The notes under the pieces: model-generated
What the model was told of the DNA's origin: nothing
The model's input: only the letters and a program-made list of their open reading frames with translations
Database searches by the model: none
Program-made: the position numbers and the translations under genes
Shown here: positions 53,846 to 64,000 of the stretch, piece after piece
How positions within the stretch are numbered: the first letter of the stretch is position 1
Layout of the letters: each line of letters opens with the position of its first letter
Assembly (NCBI GenBank): GCA_963576475.1
Contig: OY754978.1
Span: forward strand, 14,948,218-15,012,217
DNA: 64,000 nt
Direction of reading: 5' to 3'
Origin: Molanna angustata
Lineage: Eukaryota > Arthropoda > Insecta > Trichoptera > Molannidae

Positions 53846-54859
53846 TTGAGAATCTCGTTATTATGGGAAACGTGGTGGGCAGAAGATTCAGAAGGCGGAG
53901 CGACCATGTTTTCGAACCGAGGGAGCGACCATGTTTTGAGTCCGCTACAGGATATTTATTCACCAAAATCCTTAAAACAGACTAAGATCGTCCTACATGG
54001 ATGCGTAGTATTCGTCGAGTGTGTATGTATCAAGGATAGTCAAAAGTAAATATTTCGTGGATCTCCTGTACATGTGTATCATGAATCAGTTGACAGGTCA
54101 CACGAGTTCATACACGATTTAGGGTCAAACATCATTGGATCGAATAATCACACAATATAAAAATATTAGGTACATATGTTTACTATGAATTATACAATAT
54201 AAACAATTCCTGTTTTAATTACTTTTATAATAAATTGTGTTTACAACTAAATTCATTCATAAAATAAGCATATGTAACTCAATATCGACCCGTAATAGAA
54301 CAAAAGATTGAGGTTATCAATAAAATAAATATTCTATGTATATGCTGTGGTTTCATTTATGTCTCTATTTTTACATTGTTTTACATTATTGCATTGTTTA
54401 CTTTTTACATTTTTACATTGTTAGTTGATTAATTTGTTATTTTGTTTATATAGAAACCCACTGATAACCTAGTATGGTTAATGGGATCTTTGGCTATATT
54501 ATTTTTCATGTATATTATATTCTGTTAAATTAATAAAAAAACAACATAAACCCTTTGAGGCACCGATTTAGAATAGTGATTCCACTGTATTCTATTATGA
54601 TTATTAAGGTCCGTGTAATTGAAAATATACAAAATAACATCTCACAAGGTTCAATGATGGGTTCACCCACCACACTTTATGAATGTTGCCTTTTTAGGTT
54701 TAACGATGCTGGTGTATGGGTAAAGAAGAAACTGTCGTCCTTTATTTAGTAAGGTAATGCACACCCGCACACCTGTCGTTGGTTACCTCACATTATGGGA
54801 ACTGAAAACGATGATAATATAAAAGAGTGGAATCACAATTCTAAGCCAGTATCTCACAG
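53846..54859. other. Spacer with one GC-richer block
   Basis: 53870-53945 contains two copies of GGAGCGACCATGTTTT about 30 bp apart in an otherwise AT-rich spacer. No gene recognised. Confidence 0.4.
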
Positions 54860-55225
54860 CAAAAATATATTGTGACAGTTAAAATTCTGAATAAATTGAG
54901 AAATTTTTAATATTTTAATTTCTCCAAAGACAGAAGATAGCTAATGCAAGAATAATGATGCGGGAGTCTAGCAATACCATTGTTCAAGTAGATGGTATGT
55001 GGCATGAATCTCCAATTCACAAAAGACATCAATTATGCAGTAATTTAAGTGATTTCAAGAGATATTCACTGTTTTACAATTTTGTTTTTTTTTAATTTTT
55101 GTTTGTATGTTGATTTGTTATTTATTCTTTTTATTTTTATGTATAATAATGTGGTTTGTGTAGCATTGCACCCCCTGCTCACAAACTGAAATAAAACCTG
55201 ATTATTATTATTTTAATATCCATAA
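54860..55225 (+). mobile_element. LINE 3' end
   Basis: Broken frames, T-rich untranslated tail, a GTAGCATTGCACCCCCTGCTCAC block and the end AATAAAACCTGATTATTATT have the layout of an insect LINE 3' end. Confidence 0.45.
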
Positions 55226-55558
55226 TAATTTTTCCAGTACTGTTCATATATGTAATATCATACAAACTACTTGCACGCGTTTTTTAAACCGTATTCATTA
55301 AAGAAAAAAATAATTGAGGGTATCTACGCCATTGCTCATCAAAATTTAAACAGCAAATTAATATGAAACTGAGTATGCAAAATGGTTATTACAAAATGCA
55401 AAAAACTTCTATGGGTTATACATTTTTTGGTAGCCTTAGGTGGGTATTCCTGTGGTTATTAAAATATGAGTGTATAAATATGTGAAAAAACATTATTTGT
55501 ACAAATTAAGGTTAAAAACATAATTAAAAGCATCAATTATCACATGACATCAAACAAA

Positions 55559-55710
55559 TCATTTGTTTGGGGACACGGAAGGAGCCTCCACGTAGATTGA
55601 GTTTCGGTTAACTTCGGAAAAGCAATCGGGCGTCCCTGGAAACGGCAGAATGCCGGCCAATCCTTCCACCACCGGAGCACCAACCAATATGATGGTGTTC
55701 CGGACACGGA
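55559..55710 (-). CDS. Orphan GC-rich reading frame
   Basis: On the minus strand 50 codons from about 55710 to the TGA at 55559 read FRVRNTIILVGAPVVEGLAG, then ILPFPGTPDCFSEVNRNSIY and a short tail. GC content is far above the surroundings and all plus-strand frames are closed. No splice acceptor precedes the block on the minus strand; instead a good donor-like GTAAGTAAGT lies at its edge on the plus strand. It may be a fragment of a retroposon or of a coding exon captured by one. Protein not recognised. Confidence 0.3.
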
Positions 55711-56039
55711 AAGTAAGTAAGTAATTAAAAAAAAAATAAGCTTGAAAAAATTGTACGATTACCATATTATAATGATGAAACACTAATTTTTATAATATGT
55801 TTTGTTATTTAATTATATTTATTATATATCTGTCGGTTTCTTCTTATTGTAAATAATATATGATTAAATAACATATTCAAAATCACCATCAAAGATCCTA
55901 ATATATCTATATAGGGAGGATAAACATAATGCAATGACTTTAGTATATGGAGAAAAGGACAATGAACATGGCAGAAAAAAACATAAAGTAGGTATAAAAT
56001 ACAGGCCTTCTTCATTTTGTAGACCTATTGGTCTGTTAT

Positions 56040-56205
56040 TCTAAAACTATGCGTCCTGAGGTGACTATCCTTCTTATTATGATTAGTCTTCTGGGTAGAC
56101 GGCGACCAGAAGCGAGTTCATTTGCTGCTATATAAGCAAGTCTATCACTGTCCATCCTGATTACGTGGTCCCTCCAATGTCTTCTTCTGGATCTACTTTA
56201 TTTGC
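56040..56205 (-). mobile_element. LINE C-terminus fragment
   Basis: Minus-strand frame WRDHVIRMDSDRLAYIAANE, LASGRRLPRRLIIIRRIVTS, the W-x-DHV.RM..DRLA...SGRR.P.R pattern of reverse transcriptase ends. Same family as 47.3-47.6 kb. Confidence 0.7.
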
Positions 56206-56673
56206 TACCCCTATTATTACAATTATGAAAAAATTAATATGCCAACTATGCGAAAAATGTTATATTTATTTTATTTTGATTATAGGACAGCATTATTTTT
56301 TTTCGATGCTTCATTCGCTTGTTCCACGTTTCGTTCGACAGTGTTTTATCTTTCTCTCGTTTTCTCCGTTGACTGCGTTTCTCAGGACTTCGACTACCCG
56401 GCATTTCTCTTATCTTTGGTCACGATTTGATATTCTTTGGACCCTAGCTTTTTTTTTAAACATGGCTTTTTGGTCGAGAGATAAACAAAACAAAACAAAT
56501 AAACAAAATATACCGCGAATGTCACATTTCAAAGTCAACAAAATACAAATGACAGACATGTTGACTCGTCGGCAACGAATAATTTTACAGATTTCTGTTT
56601 TACAAAAAAACGATGCAAAACGCGTTGAAAAATAGAACGCGTTCTATTTTTTTTTCCTGGCGCGTTGAAAAAC

Positions 56674-56861
56674 CAGGGGGGCATGTCTGGTCCACCCGGC
56701 GAAATCAAAACCTTCGTGATTACCCATATCATGGATATAATTTTTATATGGAGTTCTATGACATCTAAAGATATTATAGAACTCCATATAATAATTATAT
56801 CTATGATATGGGTAATCACGGGGGTTTTGATTTCGCCGGTCGAACCAGACTTGCCCCCCTG
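56674..56861. mobile_element. Hairpin MITE, family H copy 3
   Basis: 188 bp, begins CAGGGGGGCATGTCTGGTC and ends GACTTGCCCCCCTG. Almost the entire length folds back: TGATTACCCATATCATGGAT mirrors the right arm, with ACATCTAAAGATATT at the apex. Confidence 0.9.
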
Positions 56862-57659
56862 AACTCCAGTGAAACACTCGTTCGTCTAAAGCGCACTTAA
56901 AACTGTAATGGAAAGCAAAAAGCGGTTCATACGATTAAAAATTTGAAAACACCTAATCGTTTTTGGAAAGCGTAGAACAAACAAATTAACCCCGATAGAA
57001 TAACTTAACACGAACCATTTTGTATATGTAGGTATAATATTCATAATATGAAAAAAGTTTTATAGGATAATTTAAAAAAATTAAATCGACACCAATTATG
57101 TTTTAGGTGATACACGTGCATAGTAACAAGTGTATGAGAGTTTAAAAAAATTACATTGGATATGGGAAAAACAATATTGTAGGTATCCAACAATATGGTA
57201 ATTTAAAAATAAAATAATGAACATGGGGAAAAACGATTATTTTTGTAAAGCTTATGCGGAAACAGATAAAAATATGTTAAATATGAATTGCATGTACGTC
57301 GAGATAATATATCCAAATACGGTAATTTAGAATTTTGATAATGGGGAAAAACAACGATTATATCCAAACATGGAAAAGCACGATTTGTTAATCAAAGAGA
57401 TGCAACTAAAGGATAAACCCTTTTAATCAATTGTTTTATAATATCCTTAATAACAATTTCAATAATTGTTATAGTAACTGTGAAAATACGTCATTTAATC
57501 TAGAAACTTCCAAAGCGACGTGTAATTATCGTTATTTGAAATGAGGATAAAATTTAACATCGTTAGTTTTACGATAATTTTAGTGAGGGACAGGAATAAT
57601 TAAACATGGTTATTTTTATTATTATTACTCGTAAATACATGAATAAATATATGCAGCAG
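56862..57659. other. AT-rich spacer, nothing recognised
   Basis: The phrase AATGGGGAAAAACAACGATTAT and variants occur a few times (57225, 57345), hinting at an old local duplication. Confidence 0.4.
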
Positions 57660-57671
57660 TTGAGGGAAGAA

Positions 57672-57706
57672 GGCTGAAAAAGAAGAAGAAGAAGAAGAAG
57701 AAGACG
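57672..57706. repeat. (GAA)n microsatellite
   Basis: Ten or so GAA/AAG triplets. Confidence 0.9.
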
Positions 57707-58309
57707 ACACGAAAATGCTTTTTTTTAATGTTGAGACATTTTGAACAACACAGAGAGAATCGATATATTCAAATACACATTGAATGTTTTAAGTATCGTA
57801 CATGTAAAAATATTATTGTATAAAATATTATTGATATAACTAATGTTATTGTTTGTTTAAAGTGAAATTTGTTAATATTAAAATGAAGTGAATTATTCAC
57901 GTAATTGATCACACGAGTGTGGTTGCGTCGTACAAACCGGAAAATAAATAATTTCATATTGTATGAAATTAGGAAGGAAATCAAGGAAAATTCATTATTA
58001 TTTTGTGGTATTGTAGGAACTAATACGTCAAAGAGTACATATTTAATAGTGTTTTCCTATTATAAAGGAAAAGGAAATCATAAGAGATCCTTGTACTATT
58101 TTTACTGTCTTTATTTAATATGGATTGTTAGTTGAACGTTTAGTAATTTAGTAGATCAGTGTTCATATCCTGCTACAACAAATTATTTCATTAGTCTGAC
58201 TTAGTCATGCGATTGGTATTTTTGTTTAAAATAAATACATACCTACATATTAATATAATACGCAGAGATAATTAAACCCTAATAGACTTTATCACTAAAC
58301 TATGGTAAC

Positions 58310-58930
58310 AAAATCATATTAAGATGGGTACCTGGACACTCCAATTATAAAGGTAACGAGGAAGCTGATGCTCTGGCAAATAAGGGAGCGGACACAGCTA
58401 CCTATGGGCCGGAGCCTCACTGTCTCCTAGCTAATAGTATTGTTAAATCAACATTTTACCAAAGAATGCTTGACAATGCCACTGAACTCTGGTTGTCTAC
58501 TCCAAGACAAGGACATTCAAAAGCACTCATTTCAGGATTCTCTTCAACACAATCTAAGCGGATCCTAACAATGAGCAGGAACAACCTTATGATTCTTACT
58601 AGAATCTTAACAGGTCACTGTAGACTCAATAAACATCTATGCACGATGAATTTATCGGAAATGTACCTATGCAGGTTCTGCATGGATGAACATGAAAAAC
58701 CGATGCATCTACTTACAGAATGTGGCCCACTAATGCAAACAAGAGTAAAGAAAAAAGGTTTGCATATTGCTGATCAAAAGCAAATCAGAGACACCGATCC
58801 ACAAAGGATTTTACAGTTCTTCCAGGAGATAGGACTATGGAATGACATCTAGGAGGCAAATTATCACAATCGACTACTATTGAGTCGACGTGAGAAGGTC
58901 TCTAGATGGGTTTAAAAAAAAACCCTAGTA
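58310..58930 (+). mobile_element. LINE C-terminus with RNase H domain end and Cys-His motif
   Basis: The frame reads WVPGHSNYKGNEEADALANK at about 58323-58382, the conserved C-terminal motif of the RNase H domain found in I/LOA/Nimb-type non-LTR elements. It continues to a C-x2-C...H...C motif (CRFCMDEHEKPMHLLTEC) and stops at 58852. The frame is intact from about 58310 for 180 codons; endonuclease and reverse transcriptase are missing, so this is a 5'-truncated copy. Confidence 0.82.
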
Positions 58931-59187
58931 CGATTCATCATGACATACTCGTACATACATCGCCTCATTTACGTCCATGCTTTTCTATCGTAAATGCTTT
59001 CTGAGTGGTCGAACTGTGCTGAAGGAACGGGTTAATCCATCTGAATGTGTTTACTTTGATTCTTCATTTATATTTCATTCTTTCTTATGTAATGTCCTCA
59101 TTTGTAATGCACATCATTGTATAGTTACCTCTTTCAACAGGATTTTTACAGATTTGATGCCCCTTCTGGTAAGTCTCATCTGTACAT

Positions 59188-60130
59188 CATCCAACTGTCG
59201 ATTCGTTCAAGAGAATTTTGTTCTCTTAAAACATCGACAAAGGATCAAGCCAAGGGTTTATATTTTTCGCAGTTTTTTCAGCTTTGAAGACAAAAATCAC
59301 CAACTTAGAGGCTTCGAAGCATATATTATATGTTCCATATATGGATTTACTTAGAATTCGGAGTAAAACATTTATGTCTGTGTGTGTCCACCCTTATAAC
59401 TTTTGATCCGCTAAATAAACAGAACCCAAAATTTCAGAATATATAGATAGTTATAGGCCGACAAAACTTTTATACTCAAAATTTAGAATTTTTGTTTCAG
59501 TCAGGGGTTATCAACTTTTGAATATTTACTTTATTTTTCCATATATCTCAAAAACCATATAAGCTAGAACCCTGTAAATTAGTATAAAAATCCGTCTTGT
59601 TTCAAAAAAATTCCAGAGTTTCTCAAATATTTTTTATTAAGAAAAACACTTAAATTTGTGTTTAACTGCCTATATTTCCAAAGTTTTTAAAAACATCGAA
59701 AAAAGCCGAAACACATCAACTAGATAATTTAATTTTCTTTAAAAAATATTAACATTGTAGTAGTGCATCCCAATTTTTCTTAACATTTTTTATAAAAATT
59801 GAATTTTGTGACGACATCGCTTCATACAATTTGTATGGCATTGGCCTATACACAAATATATATCAAAGAAGACTCAATAGTTTGATTCTTAATCTCCAAA
59901 CATACATACATACCATCATGCTGTTTTCATATTCTGGGTAGGAAAAACAGACTGAATTCCATACTATCCTATCCTGACATACATACCTACATGTTTTATA
60001 TAGAAAACAAAATATCTTAAAATATTTATTAATTATTGTTTATGTGTTAATAGTTTGGTACGTATTCTTCAATTATACATACTATCGCCATTGACAGTTG
60101 GATCTCATGCGTTACATGCAATTAGTACAT
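59188..60130. mobile_element. TIR element, family M copy 3 (longest)
   Basis: Starts CATCCAACTGTCGATTCGTTC with a subterminal hairpin (TTCAAGAGAA/TTCTCTTAAA). Ends TTGACAGTTGGATCTCATGCG. Interior words AGAGGCTTCGAAGCATATA and GTGTGTCC...TTATAACTTTTGATCCGCT also occur in copy 2. About 940 bp, non-coding. Confidence 0.72.
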
Positions 60131-60649
60131 AAATAATCTCCATAAATTTTTGAATGCACTTCTCATTACACCAAATAGTGGATGCCTGGATAAAAGTAGG
60201 TACCAAATCATGTGATGTGATGGACTGGCTAGTCGATTTTACTAAAAAGCTCACGACGCGAAGATAAAATATATTGTTAATAAATATGTATTTTTCGCGG
60301 CATGGTCGACCTTTACCTTAAATAAACAACAAGATCATTATTCTTTCTGCTTGCTTCCAATAATATATTTCATATTCTTATATTAAATGTCTCCAGAAAA
60401 TCGACTCAATAATTTATGGAACAGGTTTCATAATATGAAGTATTGAGTTAAAAATCTCGATGTATTCTCTAAAGCCAGAGAGAAAATATATAAAATATGG
60501 ATATATTTTTTAAGTGCCTTTTGTTAATGACAATTATATATTCATCTCAGGAGCTTTTAATTAATTATACTTATCATACAGATAAATAACATGATTCCAT
60601 ACAATTAATCAAAATTAACACATTATTTATTTTATTTATCTAGGTACTT
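60131..60649. other. Spacer, nothing recognised
   Basis: No gene or recurrent element seen. Confidence 0.4.
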
Positions 60650-61215
60650 ACCAGTGAGAAAAATTCATATTTTGTCACTTCTATACAATACGCTCTTTAA
60701 CCTTAATTCACCGCAGTACCTTAAAACCAAATTCACCTATTTATCTAATCACGGCCTATCGCTTCGATCTGCTGAACGTACTACATTAACTATCCCAATT
60801 CACAACACTGAATTTTTCAGCTCTTCCTTTGAAGTACGTTCAGCAAGACTCTGAAATAATTTCAGTCCTGATATAACTTCGTCAAACTCGCTTTCCATTT
60901 TCAAGAAAAGAATAAAGCAGGGATATCTTTCCGAAAATACCTGATCCCTCTCCTTTTCCTTTTTTTCCTTTGCTACGCAATATTTATTAAACACCTGATC
61001 TCGATTTACTCTTCTTATTCTTTCCCAATCCTTCTTTTTTTGCTAAGAAATATATTTTCTTTGTTTTTTTTTTATCTTTAATTGTTTGTTGATGTACATT
61101 GTACATATATAATTGTCACTCGATAATCTGGTTGGTTGGAAGAAATTGCCTAATGGCAATAAGCCCGCCAGTGTACATTCTATTTTTTTTATTATGTACA
61201 AAAAGTAAATAATAA
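60650..61215 (+). mobile_element. CR1/jockey-like LINE, 3' end
   Basis: The frame gives SNHGLSLRSAERTTLTIPIH, then SSSFEVRSARL, a stop and NNFSPDITSSNSLSIFKKRI, the C-terminus of a jockey/CR1-type reverse transcriptase. Then the T-rich tail with GGTTGGTTGGAAGAAATTGCC. Same family as the interrupted copy at 17.6-19.0 kb. Confidence 0.75.
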
Positions 61216-62163
61216 AAATCTGTTTTTGAAATGTAATATAATACACAATTAATTATAGATAATTATTAATCATTAGGAATATGGTGTCATCTATGGGCCA
61301 CAGTTAATAAGTGGATAAACAGTTTACAGTTTACATAATTATTCAAAAGATGGCGTAAGTATGTACTGTAATAAAGATTACTGGTTATTATTGAAATATA
61401 ATTAATAATCGTTGACATGTTTAATACTTTAATAAATAAAAAAAAAAATATAATTAATAACCGTTGACATGTTTAATACTTTTAAAATCTATATACTACA
61501 TAAAATCGGTACTTTTTCTTCACTTGCATCGTTTTTTTGTCATTATAATTAACATAATTTACGGCATTTAATTTAAAATCTTAATGGCAGTCTGTCATGT
61601 TAATGGCCACTGAAATGCTGTAGTTGTACATAATTGACTAAATTGACATCCACGCTGTTAACACGAGAATGATTAGTTTCAACTCTCCGGGCCCTAACTT
61701 CTTTCTGTGCGGGTTGAGAGGATTTTTTTAGATTTATGACTTCGGGAATGTTTAATATTTTTACTGTCTGAACCGGAATCCAATTTAAAGCTCGGAATAT
61801 CTTAATTGATCTTCGTTTATCTTAATTTGATCACCAAATTCTAAAATGATTTATTATCAAATTTATAACATCTTTATATTATATCTGTTTAGTTATTAAT
61901 GTATCAGAAAATACAATTAATATTTTAAAAGTGTGTATTATTTTGATACACAAGTACCTACATTTATAAGGAAAAATGCATATAAGTAATTTATTAAAGT
62001 AGACCGGTTTTGTCATGGCCTTGATTTTTTGGTTTATTTAAAAAATATATATTTTGGTAAATGTAATTTTTGGTTTGGTAAAACAGAAATATTACACACA
62101 AAGATATTTATATCGTCATACATTTTGTGTAAGAAAATGTATAATATCAAATTCAATATTTAT
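61216..62163. other. Spacer with a short tandem duplication
   Basis: AATATAATTAATAA(T/C)CGTTGACATGTTTAATACTTT occurs twice (about 61396 and 61449). Otherwise AT-rich, no gene seen. Confidence 0.5.
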
Positions 62164-62355
62164 CAGGGGGGGCAAGTCAGGTCCGATCGGCGAAATCAAA
62201 ACCCCAGTGATTACCCATATCATGGATATAATTATTATAATATGGAGTTCTATGACATCTAAAGATATTGTAGAACTCCATATAATAATTATATCCATGA
62301 TATGGGTTAACAAGGAGGGTTTTCATTTCGACGGTCAACCAGACTTGCCCCCCTG
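62164..62355. mobile_element. Hairpin MITE, family H copy 4
   Basis: 192 bp, begins CAGGGGGGCAAGTCAGGTC and ends GACTTGCCCCCCTG. Self-complementary apart from a few mismatches, with the same apex as copy 3. Confidence 0.9.
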
Positions 62356-62503
62356 GTTAAAAAATGTTTGAACAAATGAAGTAGGTACCATTCGAAGAAC
62401 ATAACAATAAAAGTAAGTATCGGCTTCATACACCCAGTGAATTAAATAATTATCTATGTGTTTCCTTAAGAAATCTGATAAGTTCAATACTTAATATATT
62501 TTT

Positions 62504-62683
62504 TTTTACAAAAAAATGAATATGTCCTTGTTAAACAAGTACATATACATCTTCCTACGTTCCCTAAAATAAGCATGAAGGCTTGTGCTATAGGTGAACG
62601 AAATCGGTCGAGGCAGGATTCGAACTCGCGACCACTGGATTACTAGCCCAGCGCGCTAACCGCTCTGCCATCGACCCATCTAC
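62504..62683 (-). repeat. tRNA-Thr(AGT)-derived SINE, family S copy 5
   Basis: Minus strand: GGGTCGATGGCAGAGCGGTT, anticodon loop CTAGTAA, GAGTTCGAATCCTGCC, GATTTCGTTCACCTATAGCA and the tail ACAAGGACATATTCATTTTT. Closest to copy 3; probably the youngest pair. Confidence 0.9.
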
Positions 62684-62821
62684 AGTTACCCATATATACA
62701 GTTCAAGCTTATAAAGGTAAGGTAAGTCATTAAGTAATTAATGAATTGGTTGAAATTATACAATTTTGTGTCCCAAATTACAACATTATGTCTAAAACTA
62801 GTGGGTTGTGGCCAACGCTAA

Positions 62822-63344
62822 ACTCCTCACTAACAAGTCATTCTATAAAGTATTCAAATTTTGTATGGAAAATATTCAGCATTATCATGAAATGACGAGT
62901 TTGTTAAATTCTTTTTTTTATTTAATTTTACCATTTACCAATTTGAAAATAAAAATTTCAAATATTAAGTTTCCTGAGCATGGGGTCACTTTGAAATATT
63001 TGACAGTTAAAAAAATTGAGAAGCACTCTTCAGATATCTTTCAAAATCTAATGGGGTCTAAGCGAGTATTAGATATACAAATATGCAAAATTTGAAAGGA
63101 ATCGAATGAGTACTTTAGTCTATAATCGATAGAGTAAAATAAACAAGCCGTACATAGCACATAGCACACAGCACGCACCACACAGCACACTGCACACACA
63201 GATACATTGTGATGAAACTTTCAGAATACAATCTCAGTATTATACTAGTTGATAATCTATAATAAAAAAATACCCTTAAATATTGTGAAATCATAACTCA
63301 CCACAAATAAATCATAAATCATAACCTTTGGGTTAGTGAGGAGT
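62822..63344 (-). mobile_element. TIR element, family T copy B
   Basis: Termini ACTCCTCACTAAC and GTTAGTGAGGAGT are perfect inverted repeats of 13 bp; TAA stands on both sides if the outer A/T is counted as target. The body is the reverse complement of copies A and C. A CACA/GCAC-rich microsatellite (63155-63200) lies inside. No transposase. Confidence 0.85.
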
Positions 63345-63479
63345 AAAAACATGTTTACAATTAATAATATAAATAAATGATATCGTTCGTGGGCCAGTAT
63401 TTCATTATTAGTCTTGTTTTCCAGTAAATTGGCATTCATTTTTTTAGAAAGCCATGTTGTTTCACGTTATACTTTTTTT

Positions 63480-64000
63480 ACTCCTCACTAACACAGGGTG
63501 ATATAGTGGGGAGTTATGATTTCGCAATTTTTAAGGGTATTTTTTTTTGCAGATTATCAACTAGTATCATGCTGAGATTGTATTCTGAAAGTTTCATCAC
63601 AATGTATCTGTGTGTGTGCTATGTACGGCGTGTTCATTTTTTACTTTATCGATTATAGACTAAAGTACTCATTAGATTCTATTCAATTTTTGCAAATATG
63701 TATATCTAATACTCGATTAGATCCCATTAGATTTTGAACGATATATGAATAGTGCTTCTCAATTTTTTTAACTGTCAAATATTTCAAAGTGACCCCAAGC
63801 TCAGGAAACTTAAAATTTGAAATTATTGTTTTCAAATTCGTAAAAAGGCACATCACTTTCATAAAATGGCATTGAAGAGTTATCAAGTTTTCATAATAAA
63901 ATATTTAAATAAAAAATAATTTAACAAACTCATTTCATGAAAATGTTGGAAATTTTCCATACAAAATTTGAATACTTTATAGAATGACTTGTTAGTGAGG
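63480..64000 (+). mobile_element. TIR element, family T copy C (reaches window edge)
   Basis: Starts ACTCCTCACTAAC and runs to GTTAGTGAGG at base 64000, so only the last three bases of its terminus lie outside. It is in opposite orientation to copy B, about 135 bp away. Confidence 0.85.

Noticed and set aside
56535..56877. Three overlapping reading frames of 65-94 codons
   Set aside because: They are read-throughs of hairpin MITE family H; the same peptides appear at 62.0-62.4 kb on both strands.
58977..59354. 125-codon plus-strand frame
   Set aside because: It crosses from spacer into a family M element, has no conserved motif and no splice support.

Overview
The window is a piece of an insect nuclear genome. 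Evidence: AT-rich DNA, genes split into small exons with GT-AG introns, two lipid phosphate phosphatases of the wunen/PLPP type, and a dense population of non-LTR retrotransposon 3' ends, tRNA-derived SINEs and small TIR elements. Frequent GTAGGTACCTACCTAC-like strings and RTE tails made of GAT repeats suggest a moth or butterfly (Lepidoptera); that is an inference. There is no operon structure, CRISPR array, rRNA or convincing free-standing tRNA gene.

Left part (1-11.7 kb) is repeat-rich. The 3' half of a P-element-type transposase (602-1497) abuts a satellite array (1540-7490, monomer about 252 bp). The right block of that array is arranged as alternating A/B monomers (504-bp dimers). The array was later split by a 5'-truncated non-LTR element (18-bp target duplication) and by a composite insertion of about 2.6 kb. 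A hAT-type element with a perfect 8-bp target duplication and a 134/140-bp direct repeat flanking a TIR element follow.

Middle part (11.7-37.3 kb) carries the genes, all on the minus strand. In transcription order they are PLPP-like gene 2 (37149 to 29251), an unrecognised seven-exon gene of about 388 codons (23471 to 16428) and PLPP-like gene 1 (15910 to 11718). The two PLPP genes have six exons each with identical intron phases (1, 0, 2, 0, 0), so they are tandem duplicates. All six-exon models keep the PAP2 motifs C1, C2 and C3 and an N-C-T glycosylation sequon. Introns and spacers hold SINEs, hairpin MITEs, a mariner deletion derivative and LINE fragments nested in one another.

Right part (37.3-64 kb) has no gene I can establish. 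It holds one TATA-containing promoter with a possible 5' untranslated exon (about 39.24 kb), one orphan membrane-protein-like exon (50.6 kb, minus), one GC-rich orphan reading frame (55.6 kb, minus), at least nine LINE fragments, five repeat families also present elsewhere in the window, and at the right edge two copies of a TIR element in inverted orientation forming a palindrome of about 1.2 kb.

Exon models were made by eye from splice consensus, phase and protein motifs. No searches were run.
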